Assembly: GCF_026745355.1 (NCBI RefSeq)
Contig: NC_079206.1
Coordinates: forward strand, 11,190,779 to 11,254,778
Reading direction: 5' to 3'
Length of the DNA: 64,000 nucleotides
Origin: Beta vulgaris subsp. vulgaris
Taxonomy: Eukaryota; Streptophyta; Magnoliopsida; Caryophyllales; Amaranthaceae
The notes under the pieces: model-generated
The model's input: only the letters and a program-made list of their open reading frames with translations
What the model was told of the DNA's origin: nothing
The model's database searches: none
Shown here: positions 46,200 to 57,419 of the stretch, piece by piece
Numbering within the stretch: position 1 is the first letter of the stretch
Layout: each line of letters starts with the position of its first letter
Translations under genes and position numbers: made by a program

Positions 46200-47373
46200 G
46201 GTCACTTCAGTTGATTCTATCTAAAATTATATTATCTGAAACTATCTTAATTGTGTGTTAAGTTGTATTAAATTATATGAGAATAACTTATTTTTCTCTG
46301 AACTTTTTTTATCTTATTTATTTGAATAATAAGTCAAAAAATATCAAAATTAGTTTAGTGAATGGACTATCATTTTTATTTTTACTTGAAATTTGGTAAG
46401 CTAAATTACATCAACTCTTTCTCACAGGCACCAAAGAACAATATACGAACAATGTACCCCAAAGCCCTTCAAGGCTTACCACCCTTCTACTTCCTCATTC
46501 TCGAGTAAACGAACCATTATGCTTTTCCTTCGTTTATCAACATTTTCTTTTCCTTTATTGTCCTTTCTAATTCTTCCAAACACTATACATCTTACATGCC
46601 TTAAATCTTAATGATTCTTTACAGAGGAACACTATATTTGACAGTTTATATCTATTAGGAGTGAATGTCAACTATTTTGGTTGCTAAAGTTTTGAGAAAT
46701 GTTATCCAAAATTGGGTACAACTTCGTCCAGCCCATTGGCCTTTTTAACTTAAAAAAGGGTACTCGTAAATGGAAAGGGCCAGCAGCACGTTAGACAATC
46801 TTGGCTATTGGGCTGGTGCTGAGGCAAACGGAGAAATACCTACCATAAACTGGGCAACTAAGACCCATAGTGTAATTTTTGATGATTAAGTACTCAATAA
46901 ATGTTTGGGCCTCTCATCACTTGGAGAAAGAACTGGCCCAAATCATATCTACAGTTTCAAACTTATACTCCAAGAAGCATTAATCCCAGCTCTTTGAAGA
47001 AGCATCCAAGGAAGGTCCCACCCCAAGAACACAATTACTATTCACGCCCTGTGCTTTTGGATTTATTTTCAATTCATTTTAGTTCAATTTAATTATATTC
47101 AGTTTCTCTATTCTGTTCAGTTCAGTTCAGTTTACTTTAGTTCAGTTCAATCTTCATATTTCCCAGTAAAATAAAGTGCCCTATTAAACCATACGTGTTA
47201 AGTCAGAATTGATCTCACAACTTACTATCGTTCATATACAACCTTTTTCTCTGAAGAACCAAATAAACGTTATTGTTATGTCGTTCATATACAACCTTTT
47301 TCTCTTTCTCTCTCTCTTCCAGATTCCCCTTAATTTGGTTCTTGAGAGGAGTATTCATCTTGTTCTTATAATA
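46200..47373. other. Intergenic with a TTCAG-type MITE remnant near 47058-47160
   Basis: No gene recognised. The 47058-47160 stretch is made of TTCAGTTCAGTTCAG and ATTCAATTCATT words like the Harbinger-type elements elsewhere, but both ends cannot be defined. Confidence 0.4.
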
Positions 47374-47629
47374 CTTTCTTTGTCTCTAAATAAGTGTTAG
47401 GTTGAGTAAATTGATACTATTCGTCAATTAATTTTGACTCTATTTCTTACTATTATATAAAGAAAACTATAGCCAAGTGAGATTTTGATAAATTCATTTT
47501 AATGTATACTTTTAAAATATCAACTTTTTAACATTTGCACATGTGGGCAATTAAAGTTATCAATGACCGAAAACGCGTATTTAGTTACGTAAAAAAGTGA
47601 ATGTAACACTTATTTACGAACAGAGGAAG
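47374..47629. mobile_element. Stowaway-type MITE
   Basis: CTTTCTTTGTCTCTAAATAA start and inverse end (ATTTACGAACAGAGGAAG), TA on both sides. 256 bp. Confidence 0.88.
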
Positions 47630-47631
47630 TA

Positions 47632-48549
47632 TATTTTGTAAAAGTCACCATAGGAGAAAAATTCTATCTACTCATTGTAAAATTTAGGGTCTTGATGGAG
47701 CTAAGTAATTCTACAGTGTATCACTCATATACAATGAAGTATCCACTTTCCTACCCACATAATTTTTGTAGGTTTATAAATTGTATAGAGCTAAACTTCA
47801 AGTTTATAACCTCAATGTTGCAATTTTTATGTTTTGCTTACCTAGGTCTTGTTTCGTGAAGGCTAATGAAAGAACATAAATTAGAAAAGACAATTTAATT
47901 CTAAAGACAATTTAATTCTAATATAAAATTAAATAAAATCAAGTTTATTTTTTATTTCTAAGAAGTCCATTTCATCTTACTATAACCCAGCACTATCAGT
48001 AGACATTTCGCATTAACCTAGTCGTCCACTTCCCCTTCCTTTATTTACCTTTGAATGTCGAACTAAAGCACACAATTTCAAATAAATAACCTGCCAATCT
48101 TACGTAATGGATTAAACTAGTCACTAAATAAGTTAAAGAATGTGATTACCGAATGAATTAGACTGGTTACTAAATAGATTTAACTAGTTATCATTTTTAG
48201 AGAGGCGGTACGTTTTTTCTCAATAATGAGCTTGGGGTAATTGCTTAATTTTTAATTAAAAGTAGGTGACTCTTATAAGACCAACTTTGTAATGATTTGT
48301 TATCATTGGACTTGTTCTTGGAAGTTTTCCAACCATCAATACTTTTCCTTTCAGAACTTGCTCTCAATCTTGGAAATTGCTAAAAGGAACCATTATGGCC
48401 CATGTATAAACCCACCTAAAAATTCAAAAACAACAAAATTTGGAAATATTGACAGCATAAATTACGAGGTTTGAGTGTCTTCCTAGTTCCTATATTAATC
48501 TCATGTTTGATATGTTTGTAATTAATCCAAAGTTCAGAGGTACTTTTTC
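47632..48549. other. Intergenic, nothing recognised
   Basis: No coding or repeat structure that I could define on either strand. Confidence 0.45.
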
Positions 48550-49607
48550 GATATTGATCTTGAATAATGAGTAACCTGTTGAGTTGGTTAAAACTTAAAA
48601 CAATAAGGTAATCCCCAAAAATGAAGCTCAATGTGCGTTATGTAATGCAGATCCTGAAAAATATAATCACCTGTTCCTCCATTGTGCTCTTGCGAGGTCC
48701 CTATGGACATGCTGGTTACAAATCTGGAAATTGCATTGGGTTTTTCCTTCAAATCTGCGAGACGCTTTTGATCAATGGCGCTTCAAAGGTGCTTTTCTTT
48801 TAAAAAGTTTGGCTGGCTAGTTTTTTCATTATAGTCTAGTTCGTCTTTGTTGGTGGATAAGGGGTTGGGGTGACCCTTTCCCTTACTCTTGCGATGATGA
48901 TATAAAAAATCCTCAATGTCTTGCATGGGCTGCTGCAAGCGGAGCTGTTGTTTTTTGCTTCCCCTATGGCCACCTCGCTGCAATGGTCCCCCGTCATTTG
49001 GTTGCCTAAAGTGGAATGTCGATGCATCCGTTAAATCATCCCCGCATATGTGCTATTGGAGTTGTCTTGAGGGACCATATGGGCCGGTTCATGTGCTTGT
49101 TTTCTAGCCCAATTTCTCCTCTCAAAATAAACTGTGCAGAAATCTTGGCCATATTTCGTGCGATTCAAATCTCCTTGGCTAACATCAAGATAAAGGCTCC
49201 CCTATTATTGTTGAATCTGATTCTGAAAATGATGAGAGATGGTGTAATGAATCCTTGGGTGGTCCGTGGAATCTTGGCTTTCAACTTAACTTCATTCATA
49301 ATGCAAAGTCTGAATGGTTAAATATCTCGATTGGTCATAAAGGAAGAGAATCTAATATGCTGGTTGACTCCCTTGCAAAGCAAGGTCTCACTAGGGATGG
49401 AGTTTCTAGGGTGGATGTGATGTTAATGTCAGCTAGGTTCAAATTCTACTTCCTGTAGGCATGGTGGTCTAGTTTTCTACAATGGTCTCAGACCATAAGT
49501 GTTTTTGTCTCTACTGGTTCATGCTAAACTATTACCTTCTGTATGTAATTCCCCTCCTTTGGAGGCATTCCATATGAAATGAAACCCAAAATTATCGAGA
49601 AAAAAAA
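48550..49607 (+). pseudogene. 5'-truncated LINE: zinc cluster, RNase H and 3' tail
   Basis: Plus-strand pieces: CALCNADPEKYNHLFLHC followed by ALARSLW near 48640 (intact C-x2-C...H-x4-C zinc cluster), LKWNVDASVKSSPHMC near 49010, IGVVLRDHMGRFMCLFSS near 49055, NCAEILAIFRAIQISLANIK near 49130, GGPWNLGFQLNFIHNA near 49258, GHKGRESNMLVDSLAKQGL near 49338. These are RNase H strands and helices with recognisable Asp and Glu positions. Frameshifts break the frame at least three times. The 3' UTR ends AAATTATCGAG plus an A-run at 49601-49607. It is the best-preserved LINE end in the window. Confidence 0.85.
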
Positions 49608-50915
49608 CTTATGAATAGAAAGTAAAAGCATAGTACAATTTGATCCCCTTTCTATCTTGTTTGCAATGACACTTTACTCACCAAAATCTTCATTAGTGGC
49701 ATCAAGAAGTTCATCAATTTCAGCCATGGATCCATCACAATTTTGAAATCGATTATTGGTTGATCCCTAATATCACATTCAAAATTCTTAATATTCGACT
49801 TTCATTTCAATTGTTAAGGTCGGTGTTAATTGTTGTAGTGGTTGAGGAAAATGGTGGTCGGTTTTATCATGGCACTAGCCCACTAAATTAAGAGTGGGAG
49901 GAGAGAGCGAGAATGAGAGCAAGAGTTATGACGAGCTGGTGAGTAGAGAAGAGATATAGGAAAGGTGAGATAGAATATAAGGCCAAAATAGAAGTAAATG
50001 ATAAATAAAAGAAATTACATATAAAATATATAAGGTTATTTAAATATGAGAATAAAGGCTAGGAACTTTGGATTAACTAAAAATAAACTTGAGATAAATA
50101 TGAAAATATACCACCAAACTTCGGATTTTTATGGTGTCATTTTTTCTTTAACACCATTGATCTCAAATTCGTATTATACTCCATTTATTAATTCCAACTT
50201 GAGTTAATACACAAGGGTTCATTACGTTGATTAATTCTACATCTTAGTGCAAAATATAAATAATATAAAAATCATATTAATTTTAATGGACTAGATTCTA
50301 GTTATATATACATTTTTCGTTTCTTAATAAGTGACAAAATTTCCATTTAATAAAATTTCGCAATAAATGACACCAAGTTTAAAATGGTAATATAATGACC
50401 ATGATTAACTTTATAACAAACTTAATTAATATTCTTTTAAAATTTAAACGACCCACCTGCCACTTACTTGCTCTCCTCAACGGCTCAACCGCCCCCTAAA
50501 AACCCTCCTTCTCCACTCTCCTCAACCCCCTCCCAAAAACTCACAACCATTTAAAAATTACCTTGCCCACCGCCAATCCACCATCCTTCATTCAATCTCC
50601 ACCGTCCACCATTGCCACATCCACAATTTCTATAGCAACGACCTCCCACAATTCTCTATTAACCAACACCATTCACCACTCTTCTCTCTCTTCCTCAACG
50701 AATGAGTTTCCACTCCAGTAGAGGTGGTGGTGGACCGGCATCGAAAGCTTCTCCACTACCACCTCCATGAAGCAAAATCTCCAATTATGAAGATATAAAA
50801 TAGCTAGCGTTCCTATCTAATTTTCATTTTGTTGAGCTACCTTCCTCCCCCTTTCCCTTCTCAGCTTATTTGCCATGGTTGTGCCATATGAAAGCTTCGC
50901 CGAAGTTGCTGCCGA
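49608..50915. other. Intergenic; C-rich leader-like stretch at 50455-50770
   Basis: No gene called. The 50455-50770 stretch is pyrimidine-rich with CCACCNCC words and could be an old promoter or leader, but no open frame with domain content follows. Confidence 0.35.
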
Positions 50916-51545
50916 TAGGGGGTGAAAGTTCGGTGTACGGTTTGAATTTGCGCCTAATCCAATTCGATCCGAATAATATTTGGATTTCAATTTCCCAATC
51001 CGAATCCAAACCAATTAGAGTTTGAATCTGATCCAATCCAATCCAATCCAATCCAATCCAATCTGAGTTTTCAAACTATAAATTGGATCCGATCCAAAAA
51101 TCTGCTTTTTTAAACTCTTTTTTTTAAGAATAAATTCGGCACGACAAGCTGACAATAACAACCTATTAGATTTATAATTTACAATTTCATAATGCATTAT
51201 AAACCGCTTAGTTCATTAGTAAAACTAATAACAAACTATAGGCCATAATTCATTACAACATCACATAACATAATACATGAGGTTTAGTCCAACAACACAC
51301 AAGAGATTCAGTTCAACAACAAAGAGCAGCACTTGAGCACTGGGATTTTTTTGAAATAAATCAGTTAAGCACTTAAGCCTAATTCAGAATCAAATAATAG
51401 AAGGTATATTACTATTCGGTTATATTGGATTTTTTTAGATCCAATTAACCTCAATCCATTCTAAAAAATCCCAGTCCGAACACAAATTTGAATCCGATTC
51501 GGATTGAATTGGATTTCGGTTCTATCCGAATAACTTTCATTCCTA
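50916..51545. mobile_element. hAT-like element with TCCAATCC repeats
   Basis: TAGGGGGTGAAAGTTCGG at the left faces the inverse of TAGGAATGAAAGTTATTCGG at the right. Flanks GCTGCCGA / GCCGTCGG (50908-50915, 51546-51553) are an imperfect 8-bp duplication (6 of 8). Runs of CCAATCCAATCC and GATCCGATTCGG words in the interior, as in the element at 25829-28512. Non-coding. Confidence 0.6.
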
Positions 51546-51703
51546 GCCGTCGGAGCTCTCCTTTATTCAGTGTAACTACATGTTACTTCTCTCTTTCTCT
51601 CTCTACGGTGGGTTGTGCTGTCACAAAAATGCTAGTTGATGATGGTGAACTAGTCGTGTTGGCGGTGGATGACAGTTGCTGGTGACTTGTGGATACATGA
51701 TGA

Positions 51704-51993
51704 TTTATGGGTAATTAGTCTAAGTGGTTCATTTAATTAAGTCGTCCATTTTCTATTAAGTGTGGTCTTCAACTTTCTCTCTAGCTGCCTTGGTTTATGT
51801 GCCCTTTCTTTATGTTTCACTTATCGAGAAATGCATGAAGTATTTATTATGGTTTATGGGTAATCAGTCTAAGAGGTTTAAGTCGTCCATTCTCTATTAA
51901 GTGTGGTCTCCAACTTTCTCTCTATAACTGCCTTGGTTTATGTGTCATTTATCTATGCTTCACTTATCGAGAAATGCATGAAGTATTTGTTAT
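51704..51993. repeat. Tandem duplication, period about 149 bp
   Basis: TTTATGGGTAATTAGTCTAA (51704) recurs at 51853 as TTTATGGGTAATCAGTCTAA. The following AAGTCGTCCAT, TATTAAGTGTGGTCT, TGCCTTGGTTTATGTG and GAGAAATGCATGAAGTATTT blocks repeat in the same order, with a few substitutions and indels. No function evident. Confidence 0.9.
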
Positions 51994-52048
51994 GAGCAAG
52001 TCGAATTATGATGAACTTTCTAAACCCTTGATATCAATAAGAATCTGA

Positions 52049-52198
52049 GCCGAATTGATCCGAGTAGACTTAGTTGCTAGGTTTGCTCACCATCTTACAA
52101 ATAGAACCACATGTGAAGATTATTATTCCTTTATACCAGATCCAGATGGAGTACTTTTTCAAGAGTTAGTGACTCATATTGACAGGCTTTTGCCTTAA
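52049..52198 (+). other. Unrecognised open stretch, possible terminal exon
   Basis: Fifty codons (stop TAA at 52196-52198), open from the TGA at 52046-52048 with no internal ATG near its start. The peptide AELIRVDLVARFAHHLTNRT then TCEDYYSFIPDPDGVLFQEL and VTHIDRLLP has balanced, globular-protein-like composition, unlike its surroundings. I do not recognise the family. It might be the last exon of a plus-strand gene convergent with the host gene at 53500, or a gene relic. Possible AG splice acceptors lie nearby but none is decisive. Confidence 0.28.
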
Positions 52199-52504
52199 GC
52201 AAAGAATAAGAAAAGGCACAGTTATAAGGTTATTCTATCGCATCCGGAAAAGGATAATCTCATTGCTATTTACTTTCAGCTCAAAGTGAAATTCCATTCA
52301 CATTGTTACACTTCACATACCAATTAAATACTTCAACTTGCTAGCTTCTGATATATCAACCTTCAGACTAGAAATTTCCAGCAGTCAACACAACCTATAT
52401 TAAATTTCATTTTTGGCTCAGAAAGCATAATCAATATTTAGGTATTAGTCACTTGCCTTACCTATTCTCCAAAGAAGGTATCCACGACTCACTTTCTAAG
52501 AGAA

Positions 52505-52656
52505 AGTTCTACCTTTCTCCCTTTGAAGTCTAAGCTGAGATGGAAACAGAACAATGTTCGACTTCATCTCTGTAATACATAATTGTTTAGAAAGTGAGTT
52601 CTACCTTTCCCCCTTTGAAGTCTAAACTGACATGGAAACGGAACAATGTTCGACTA
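52505..52656. repeat. Direct duplication of about 60 bp, offset 92 bp
   Basis: AGTTCTACCTTTCTCCCTTT (52505) and AGTTCTACCTTTCCCCCTTT (52597), each followed by GAAGTCTAA, TGGAAAC and GAACAATGTTCGACT. It lies about 0.9 kb beyond the stop codon of the host gene. Confidence 0.9.
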
Positions 52657-53499
52657 TGCAGGTTGGCTTGAACTTTGAAGCATCTCTCTAACATCCATGT
52701 TCGAAGTTTGTATGAGCTCATCATCAGACAAACAATCAATACGACAAACATAATTGTATAATAAACATTCTCCAAGAGGAAAATCACAACCAGAAATAGT
52801 GAAACACGTCCAAGGGAAGAAATTTTGTGAAAGAATATAGCTTGTGCATTACAACACCTTCGTGGCTGGTAGTCCATAGAGATAAAAGATACTTCGTGTT
52901 TTAGCAAGTTTGAAACATCTAAGATGTGCGGAGAAGTATACATATTAACACTCTTCTAGAGCTATGCATATGATAGATCATGAAACTTTTGAAGGTAGAT
53001 TATTTTGAGTATTTTCACTCACAATTCAACAAATCGAATATACCAGCTTCTCACTCAACAAGAGCAACCAAGACTATAATTATTATTAATCTCTTTCCAT
53101 TTTAGAAATTCAAGCTCAATGCTCAAAGTCTGAATTAGTTGGCTGTTCCTGTATAATGTATATAAACCAATCAAGAACTTTACCAGGGAAAACTGATGTA
53201 TCACCGATAAAATAATTACAAACTAATCAATCTATGAAATTTCACTAATTGGCCGTGTATTGCATTACCAGAAATGATCATCTTAGCAGAAAACGAAGTT
53301 CAAAGAAAAACCAAGTGATATAGAATTATAGCAGAAAACTACTCATGTCATAGCTGATAAATTGAAGTAATTTATGCAAAGTTCTATACACCGTATACCC
53401 AACCCAAAATGTAAATCTCTGTGATAACTAAAAATTAAAACATATAGCCCCCAAGAAAAACCCAAGTTCAAATGTTAATTAGAAAAACTTGAGCCTTTA

Positions 53500-55437
53500 T
53501 TACCTTACAATGTTTCTTTTAAGTTGTCCAGTCGATCTCTTGATGGACTCAATTCTCTGAAGCCTGATTTGCTCCCTGAATTTGGCAATGAACTCATCAG
53601 CTTTCTTGTCAACATCAGGACCCTCATCGACACTATCGGAAGGTGCTTCCTCAACCTTTGCAGTTGTCATTCGTTCTTCAACATAGTCCTCATCCTCGCT
53701 TTCAGATTCATCATCAGTTCCGACCAAAACCTGTTCGAGAAAATCCCGAGTTTCCTTTGGATATTCTGAGAAAGAAGCCTTTGAAATTGGATTGTAATCC
53801 CGAGTTTCCTTTGAGAATTCTGAGAAAGAAGCCTTTGAAATTGGATTGTACCCTGAAGTTTTTCTCTCTGGCTTATCAGGCATGTCTGATCCTATATCCT
53901 CTGATCTTCTTTCCTCTTCCTCAATATCTCGGGTGTTCCTTGTTGACATCATCTCACTACCTCTTAAAGTTCGAACAGACTTCCCCACAGATGAACTATC
54001 AGCTTTCGATTCTAACCCTTTATTTGTTCTGCTCAACAATTCCTCCCTATTTTCCCTGCCTATGCCTTGTGGTTCACTCCATACACTTCGCTTTAAATCC
54101 TTGTGACGACTGGAAGTGTCTCCGCTATCCTTACTAGAATTTGATTTCACAATCTGTGATCTATGAGCTGGTGGTGGCGGTGGTGGTGGAGGAGGAGGTG
54201 GTGGAAGACGGGAACTATAAACAACCTTTCTTCTCCCGAAATCTTCCACACTTTTAGCGAGGGACTCCGATGATAAGGACAGGGAAGGAGAGAGTTTCTT
54301 AGGTGAACAAGATGAGGAACTTGATGGGGATGACAGTGAGGACTGTGATCTCAACAATTGAGCAGCCCCACTCTCCTCAAGTGATGCAGGGAGCGAATGC
54401 GAAGAAGAATCATGGGATTCACTCTTTATTTGCATCCTCCCTGATCTTGATCGCCATGGTATCGGAGACGGAAGCACAACACTTTCGTCAACTTTCTTCT
54501 CGTGTCCGTCCTTATCTTCATCATCCAATCCTCCATAATCCTCACTCAATGTTCTCCTTGGTATTCTCGAAAATCCCCTTAAATTCGAGCTCGAATTCGA
54601 CTTACTCAATGATCTAGAAACCTCACCATCTCCATCAACAAACCCAAAATCATTACGAGCCGAAGCCCCTGAATTCACACTATAAGTTCTGCCAATCCTC
54701 TTAGAACTTAAACTTGTATTTGATCTTGTATAACCCCTAGAACCCCCAGATTCCTGCTCATTACCCAATTTCACATCATTTCTGCTAACTCTTCTGGAAT
54801 CAATTGAAAACTCATCAGCACTAGGACTAGAATTGGATCTAACATGAACCCTAGGAACCCTAGAATCCACCCGGTTATCCAATTCAACATCGTTTCGATC
54901 CGAAACCCGGGATTTCAAACTTCTAACAGGTAACAACAAGGGTTTTTCAATAACCCCAGAATTTTTATCCACACTAGAATTATCTTTAGCAACAACAAGC
55001 ACAGGTTCATTTCTATAATATTGTGAACTCCAAGTTTGTAACTTGTTTAAATTACTATCATCAGACCCAGTTGGGCTATCAACTTCATCATCAAAAACTG
55101 GAGGAACTTGAAGTAATCTAGACATATAAGATTGAGCATGATCGAATTTAGAGTTGTTTTCTTCTTCTAAATCATTATTTTTACGGCTAAATAAACCATA
55201 AGAAACAGCAATACCCACAAAAATTAAGTGAAGAAGCTCCCACCATCTTGAAAAAATAGATGGGCTGACAACATCAGTGGCTTCTGAAGGTAAAAATGGG
55301 ATGATAACAATGGAAATTGTGATAATTATGGCTTTGAACAGAAAATGAGAGTAAAACTTACTTGGGTTCTTTTTGTTTTGGCTAGTTGTTGAAGAAAGTA
55401 GCCGTTGAGGCTTGGTGTATAACCCTCCATCCGCCAT
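53500..55437 (-). CDS. Membrane-anchored proline/serine-rich protein with C-terminal DUF761-type motif
   Basis: An intact 645-codon single-exon frame, the only convincing host gene here. N-terminus MADGGLYTKPQRLLSSTTSQ, then two hydrophobic segments at residues about 31-50 and 66-84, suggesting a membrane hairpin or two-helix anchor. Next comes a long Ser/Arg/Asp-rich, probably disordered region, PSPIPWRSRSGRM at 323-335, a run of 12 prolines at 412-423, an 18-residue tandem repeat (NPISKASFSEF, residues about 526-565), an acidic patch DDESESEDEDYVEE at 575-588, and the C-terminal DEFIAKFREQIRLQRIESIK at 614-633, which is the plant DUF761 signature. Proteins of this layout are annotated as hydroxyproline-rich or DUF761 proteins of unknown biochemical role; Arabidopsis At4g16790 is a likely relative (from memory). 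The ATG is preceded by a pyrimidine-rich leader (on minus, CTTTCTGTTCTTCA). TA-rich MITEs lie upstream; no operon-like neighbours. Confidence 0.9.
   Translation of the reverse strand: MADGGLYTKPQRLLSSTTSQNKKNPSKFYSHFLFKAIIITISIVIIPFLPSEATDVVSPSIFSRWWELLHLIFVGIAVSYGLFSRKNNDLEEENNSKFDHAQSYMSRLLQVPPVFDDEVDSPTGSDDSNLNKLQTWSSQYYRNEPVLVVAKDNSSVDKNSGVIEKPLLLPVRSLKSRVSDRNDVELDNRVDSRVPRVHVRSNSSPSADEFSIDSRRVSRNDVKLGNEQESGGSRGYTRSNTSLSSKRIGRTYSVNSGASARNDFGFVDGDGEVSRSLSKSNSSSNLRGFSRIPRRTLSEDYGGLDDEDKDGHEKKVDESVVLPSPIPWRSRSGRMQIKSESHDSSSHSLPASLEESGAAQLLRSQSSLSSPSSSSSCSPKKLSPSLSLSSESLAKSVEDFGRRKVVYSSRLPPPPPPPPPPPPAHRSQIVKSNSSKDSGDTSSRHKDLKRSVWSEPQGIGRENREELLSRTNKGLESKADSSSVGKSVRTLRGSEMMSTRNTRDIEEEERRSEDIGSDMPDKPERKTSGYNPISKASFSEFSKETRDYNPISKASFSEYPKETRDFLEQVLVGTDDESESEDEDYVEERMTTAKVEEAPSDSVDEGPDVDKKADEFIAKFREQIRLQRIESIKRSTGQLKRNIVR
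53746..53855 (-). repeat. In-frame 54-bp tandem duplication inside the DUF761 gene
   Basis: GAGTTTCCTTTGGATATTCT (53748) recurs 54 bp later as GAGTTTCCTTTGAGAATTCT (53802), and both are followed by GAGAAAGAAGCCTTTGAAAT. The unit is exactly 18 codons, so the frame is kept and the protein gains one extra KETRDYNPISKASFSE copy. Confidence 0.92.
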
Positions 55438-55707
55438 TGAAGAACAGAAAGAAGCAGGGGAGAGATTAAGGAGAGTTTAAAAGTTTATGTTAAAAAGGAG
55501 AGAGAAAACTTCAGGGTTAAGGAAAATTGAGGAGGGTATAAAGCTTTTTTCGGGAAAGACGTGAGATTGGTCTGAAGATCTTGCTTTGTCCTCTTTTCTG
55601 GGTTTTCAATTGTTTGTTGCTTTAGTGCGCATTGATGCCAAAGGCCAAAAGGCCAAATGGAATTTTGTGTTGTTTGTTTCTCTTCCTTTTCAGGTTCTAT
55701 TTTATCA
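55438..55707 (-). promoter_or_regulatory. 5' leader and promoter side of the DUF761 gene
   Basis: On the minus strand the first 60-130 bases upstream of the ATG are CT-rich (TCTCTCCTTTTTAACATAAA), as in many plant 5' UTRs. No certain TATA box; the MITE cluster begins at 55708, so the native promoter is short or is partly formed by MITE sequence. Confidence 0.35.
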
Positions 55708-56777
55708 CTCCCCTGTTCCCAAAATATATCTATCGTTTCATTTTTCATGATCAAATATTAAAATATTTGACTATATTTTCATTACTATATACAAAATATT
55801 CATATGAAAATTGGGGTTTTATTAGATACATCTTATTGTATAGTTTATAAGATCATATACAGACAATGATAAAGTAAAACTACGGGTTATTAACCCTCAT
55901 GTGAGAGATAAAGAGAAAGTATAATAAATGCGTTAGTTATAAGGACACTTTCTCTTCAAGATATTACAGTTATTATTTTCTCTCTATCTCTCTCAGGGTG
56001 GCCAACCCTAAGGGTTACTTAAACATTTTCCATCTCTAAAAATAGGCAGCAATAATAAAACTCTTTAAAGAGCTTTCTATTTAACATTTTCACTATTTGG
56101 TGGTTCACATGTCAATCAATAAACCTCATTTCATATTATGATCAAAGTTATATAAAGTTATTCATGTAAATTAAATATATAATTATAAAATTTTAAATCT
56201 TTTCATAATTTATGTAATATGGATTTTTTATAAAATAATATCAATTTTGAATGCTAATTTTTAATTTCATAAATAAATAAAAGATAGTAGATTTTGTGTA
56301 TGAAATTTATCGAATATTATGCTCATTTTATAGATAAAGAAAAATTATAGCTGTTGAGATAGTAATTATTACCATTTTTTTAATTATTATAAAAAGATCA
56401 TTAAATGGTTGCAATAAGAAAACAAAACTTTAGTAATTGCAATGATATGTTTAGGTTTTGTGGTCTCCACACGTTGGAGAGCCATCTCTGCTTTAACCCA
56501 AATAGTATCTCTTCCAAGAGACACTTTGCAAAGTGTCTCCATGGATATATACCCAAGACACATCCAATAGCCCTATTATTGGGTAAGAGGTAGCTCTCCA
56601 TCTTTTCTCTCCTTGGAGAGCTAGTTGGAGAATTAGCTGGAGAGAGCTCCATTGTACATACTCTAATATCAACTTTTTGTAATTTCTATTAACACGTAGC
56701 TAAAGTAATTGATGGTCCGAGATACGTGTTGGAGACCGTGCAAAAAGAAACAGAAACTATATTATTAGAAGGATGGA
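55708..56777. mobile_element. Stowaway-type MITE split by another MITE, upstream of the host gene
   Basis: Left end CTCCCCTGTTCCCAAAATAT faces a right end whose inverse is TCCATCCTTCTAATAATATAG. The family body (TTTTATTAGATACATCTTATTGTATAGTTTATAA...TATCAACTTTTTG, in parts) is interrupted at 55851-56663. Flanking TA dinucleotides are not clear. Confidence 0.55.
55851..56663. mobile_element. Harbinger-like element nested in Stowaway
   Basis: GATCATATACAGACAATG faces the inverse of GAGTATGTACAATGGAG, and TAA lies on both sides (55848-55850, 56664-56666). The interior includes inverted AGAGAGATAG / CTCTCTATCT-type words and GGAGAGC repeats near the right end (56475-56650). Non-coding. Confidence 0.6.
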
Positions 56778-57419
56778 CTAGTATACAAATTTCTTTTTTT
56801 TTTCTATGGTTTCACTCTTAGCTCCAATATGTTCGTAGCAAGTTTTGGATGAGATCAGATTTGTTAAAATTCAACTGAATTAAATTAAGTGTCTTGAAAT
56901 AATAATATCAAATTTGGTATTTTGTTTTGACCTGAATCAAAATTTGGCAAGAGTCACTATTGTCGTTAAAGTAAAATTGGTCCAATATCTAAGATAAGGT
57001 TAATTAACTAATGTATGATTTTGTTCGAGGTGACAAAATCATACAAGTACATATGAATATATGACTAAAACCAAATAGAGAAAAGTGATATACGAATCGG
57101 ATTCGCCCTATCCAACCAAAATCATAGCAAGCACATGAGCATACTTTACAATACATCAGTCTAGCCGAATCTTAATGGTTGAAGTTTCAAAAATAGCTTT
57201 ATATACTATTGATATGTCATGGTCATACAGGTTTCCATCGTAAAGCCTATCAACACTTTAAGCTACAACGAGCTAGGGATAATTTATTTCATCAGTAATC
57301 CCTCTCATAATTTCTAATAAATAGCTTTAGTTTATGCTCTCATATGTTCATTCTGAAGAATAATTTTTTTTTTAAAAACATAGGTTTTGCTTTGATAATA
57401 CTTTATAAGTTATTACATA

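Noticed and set aside
52587..52943. 118-codon minus-strand frame downstream of the host gene
   Set aside because: It has hydrophobic composition typical of AT-rich noise, overlaps a recent duplication and shows no recognisable domain; it could be revisited if transcripts exist.
53643..54137. 164-codon plus-strand frame
   Set aside because: It lies antisense to the DUF761 gene and mirrors its low-complexity coding sequence.
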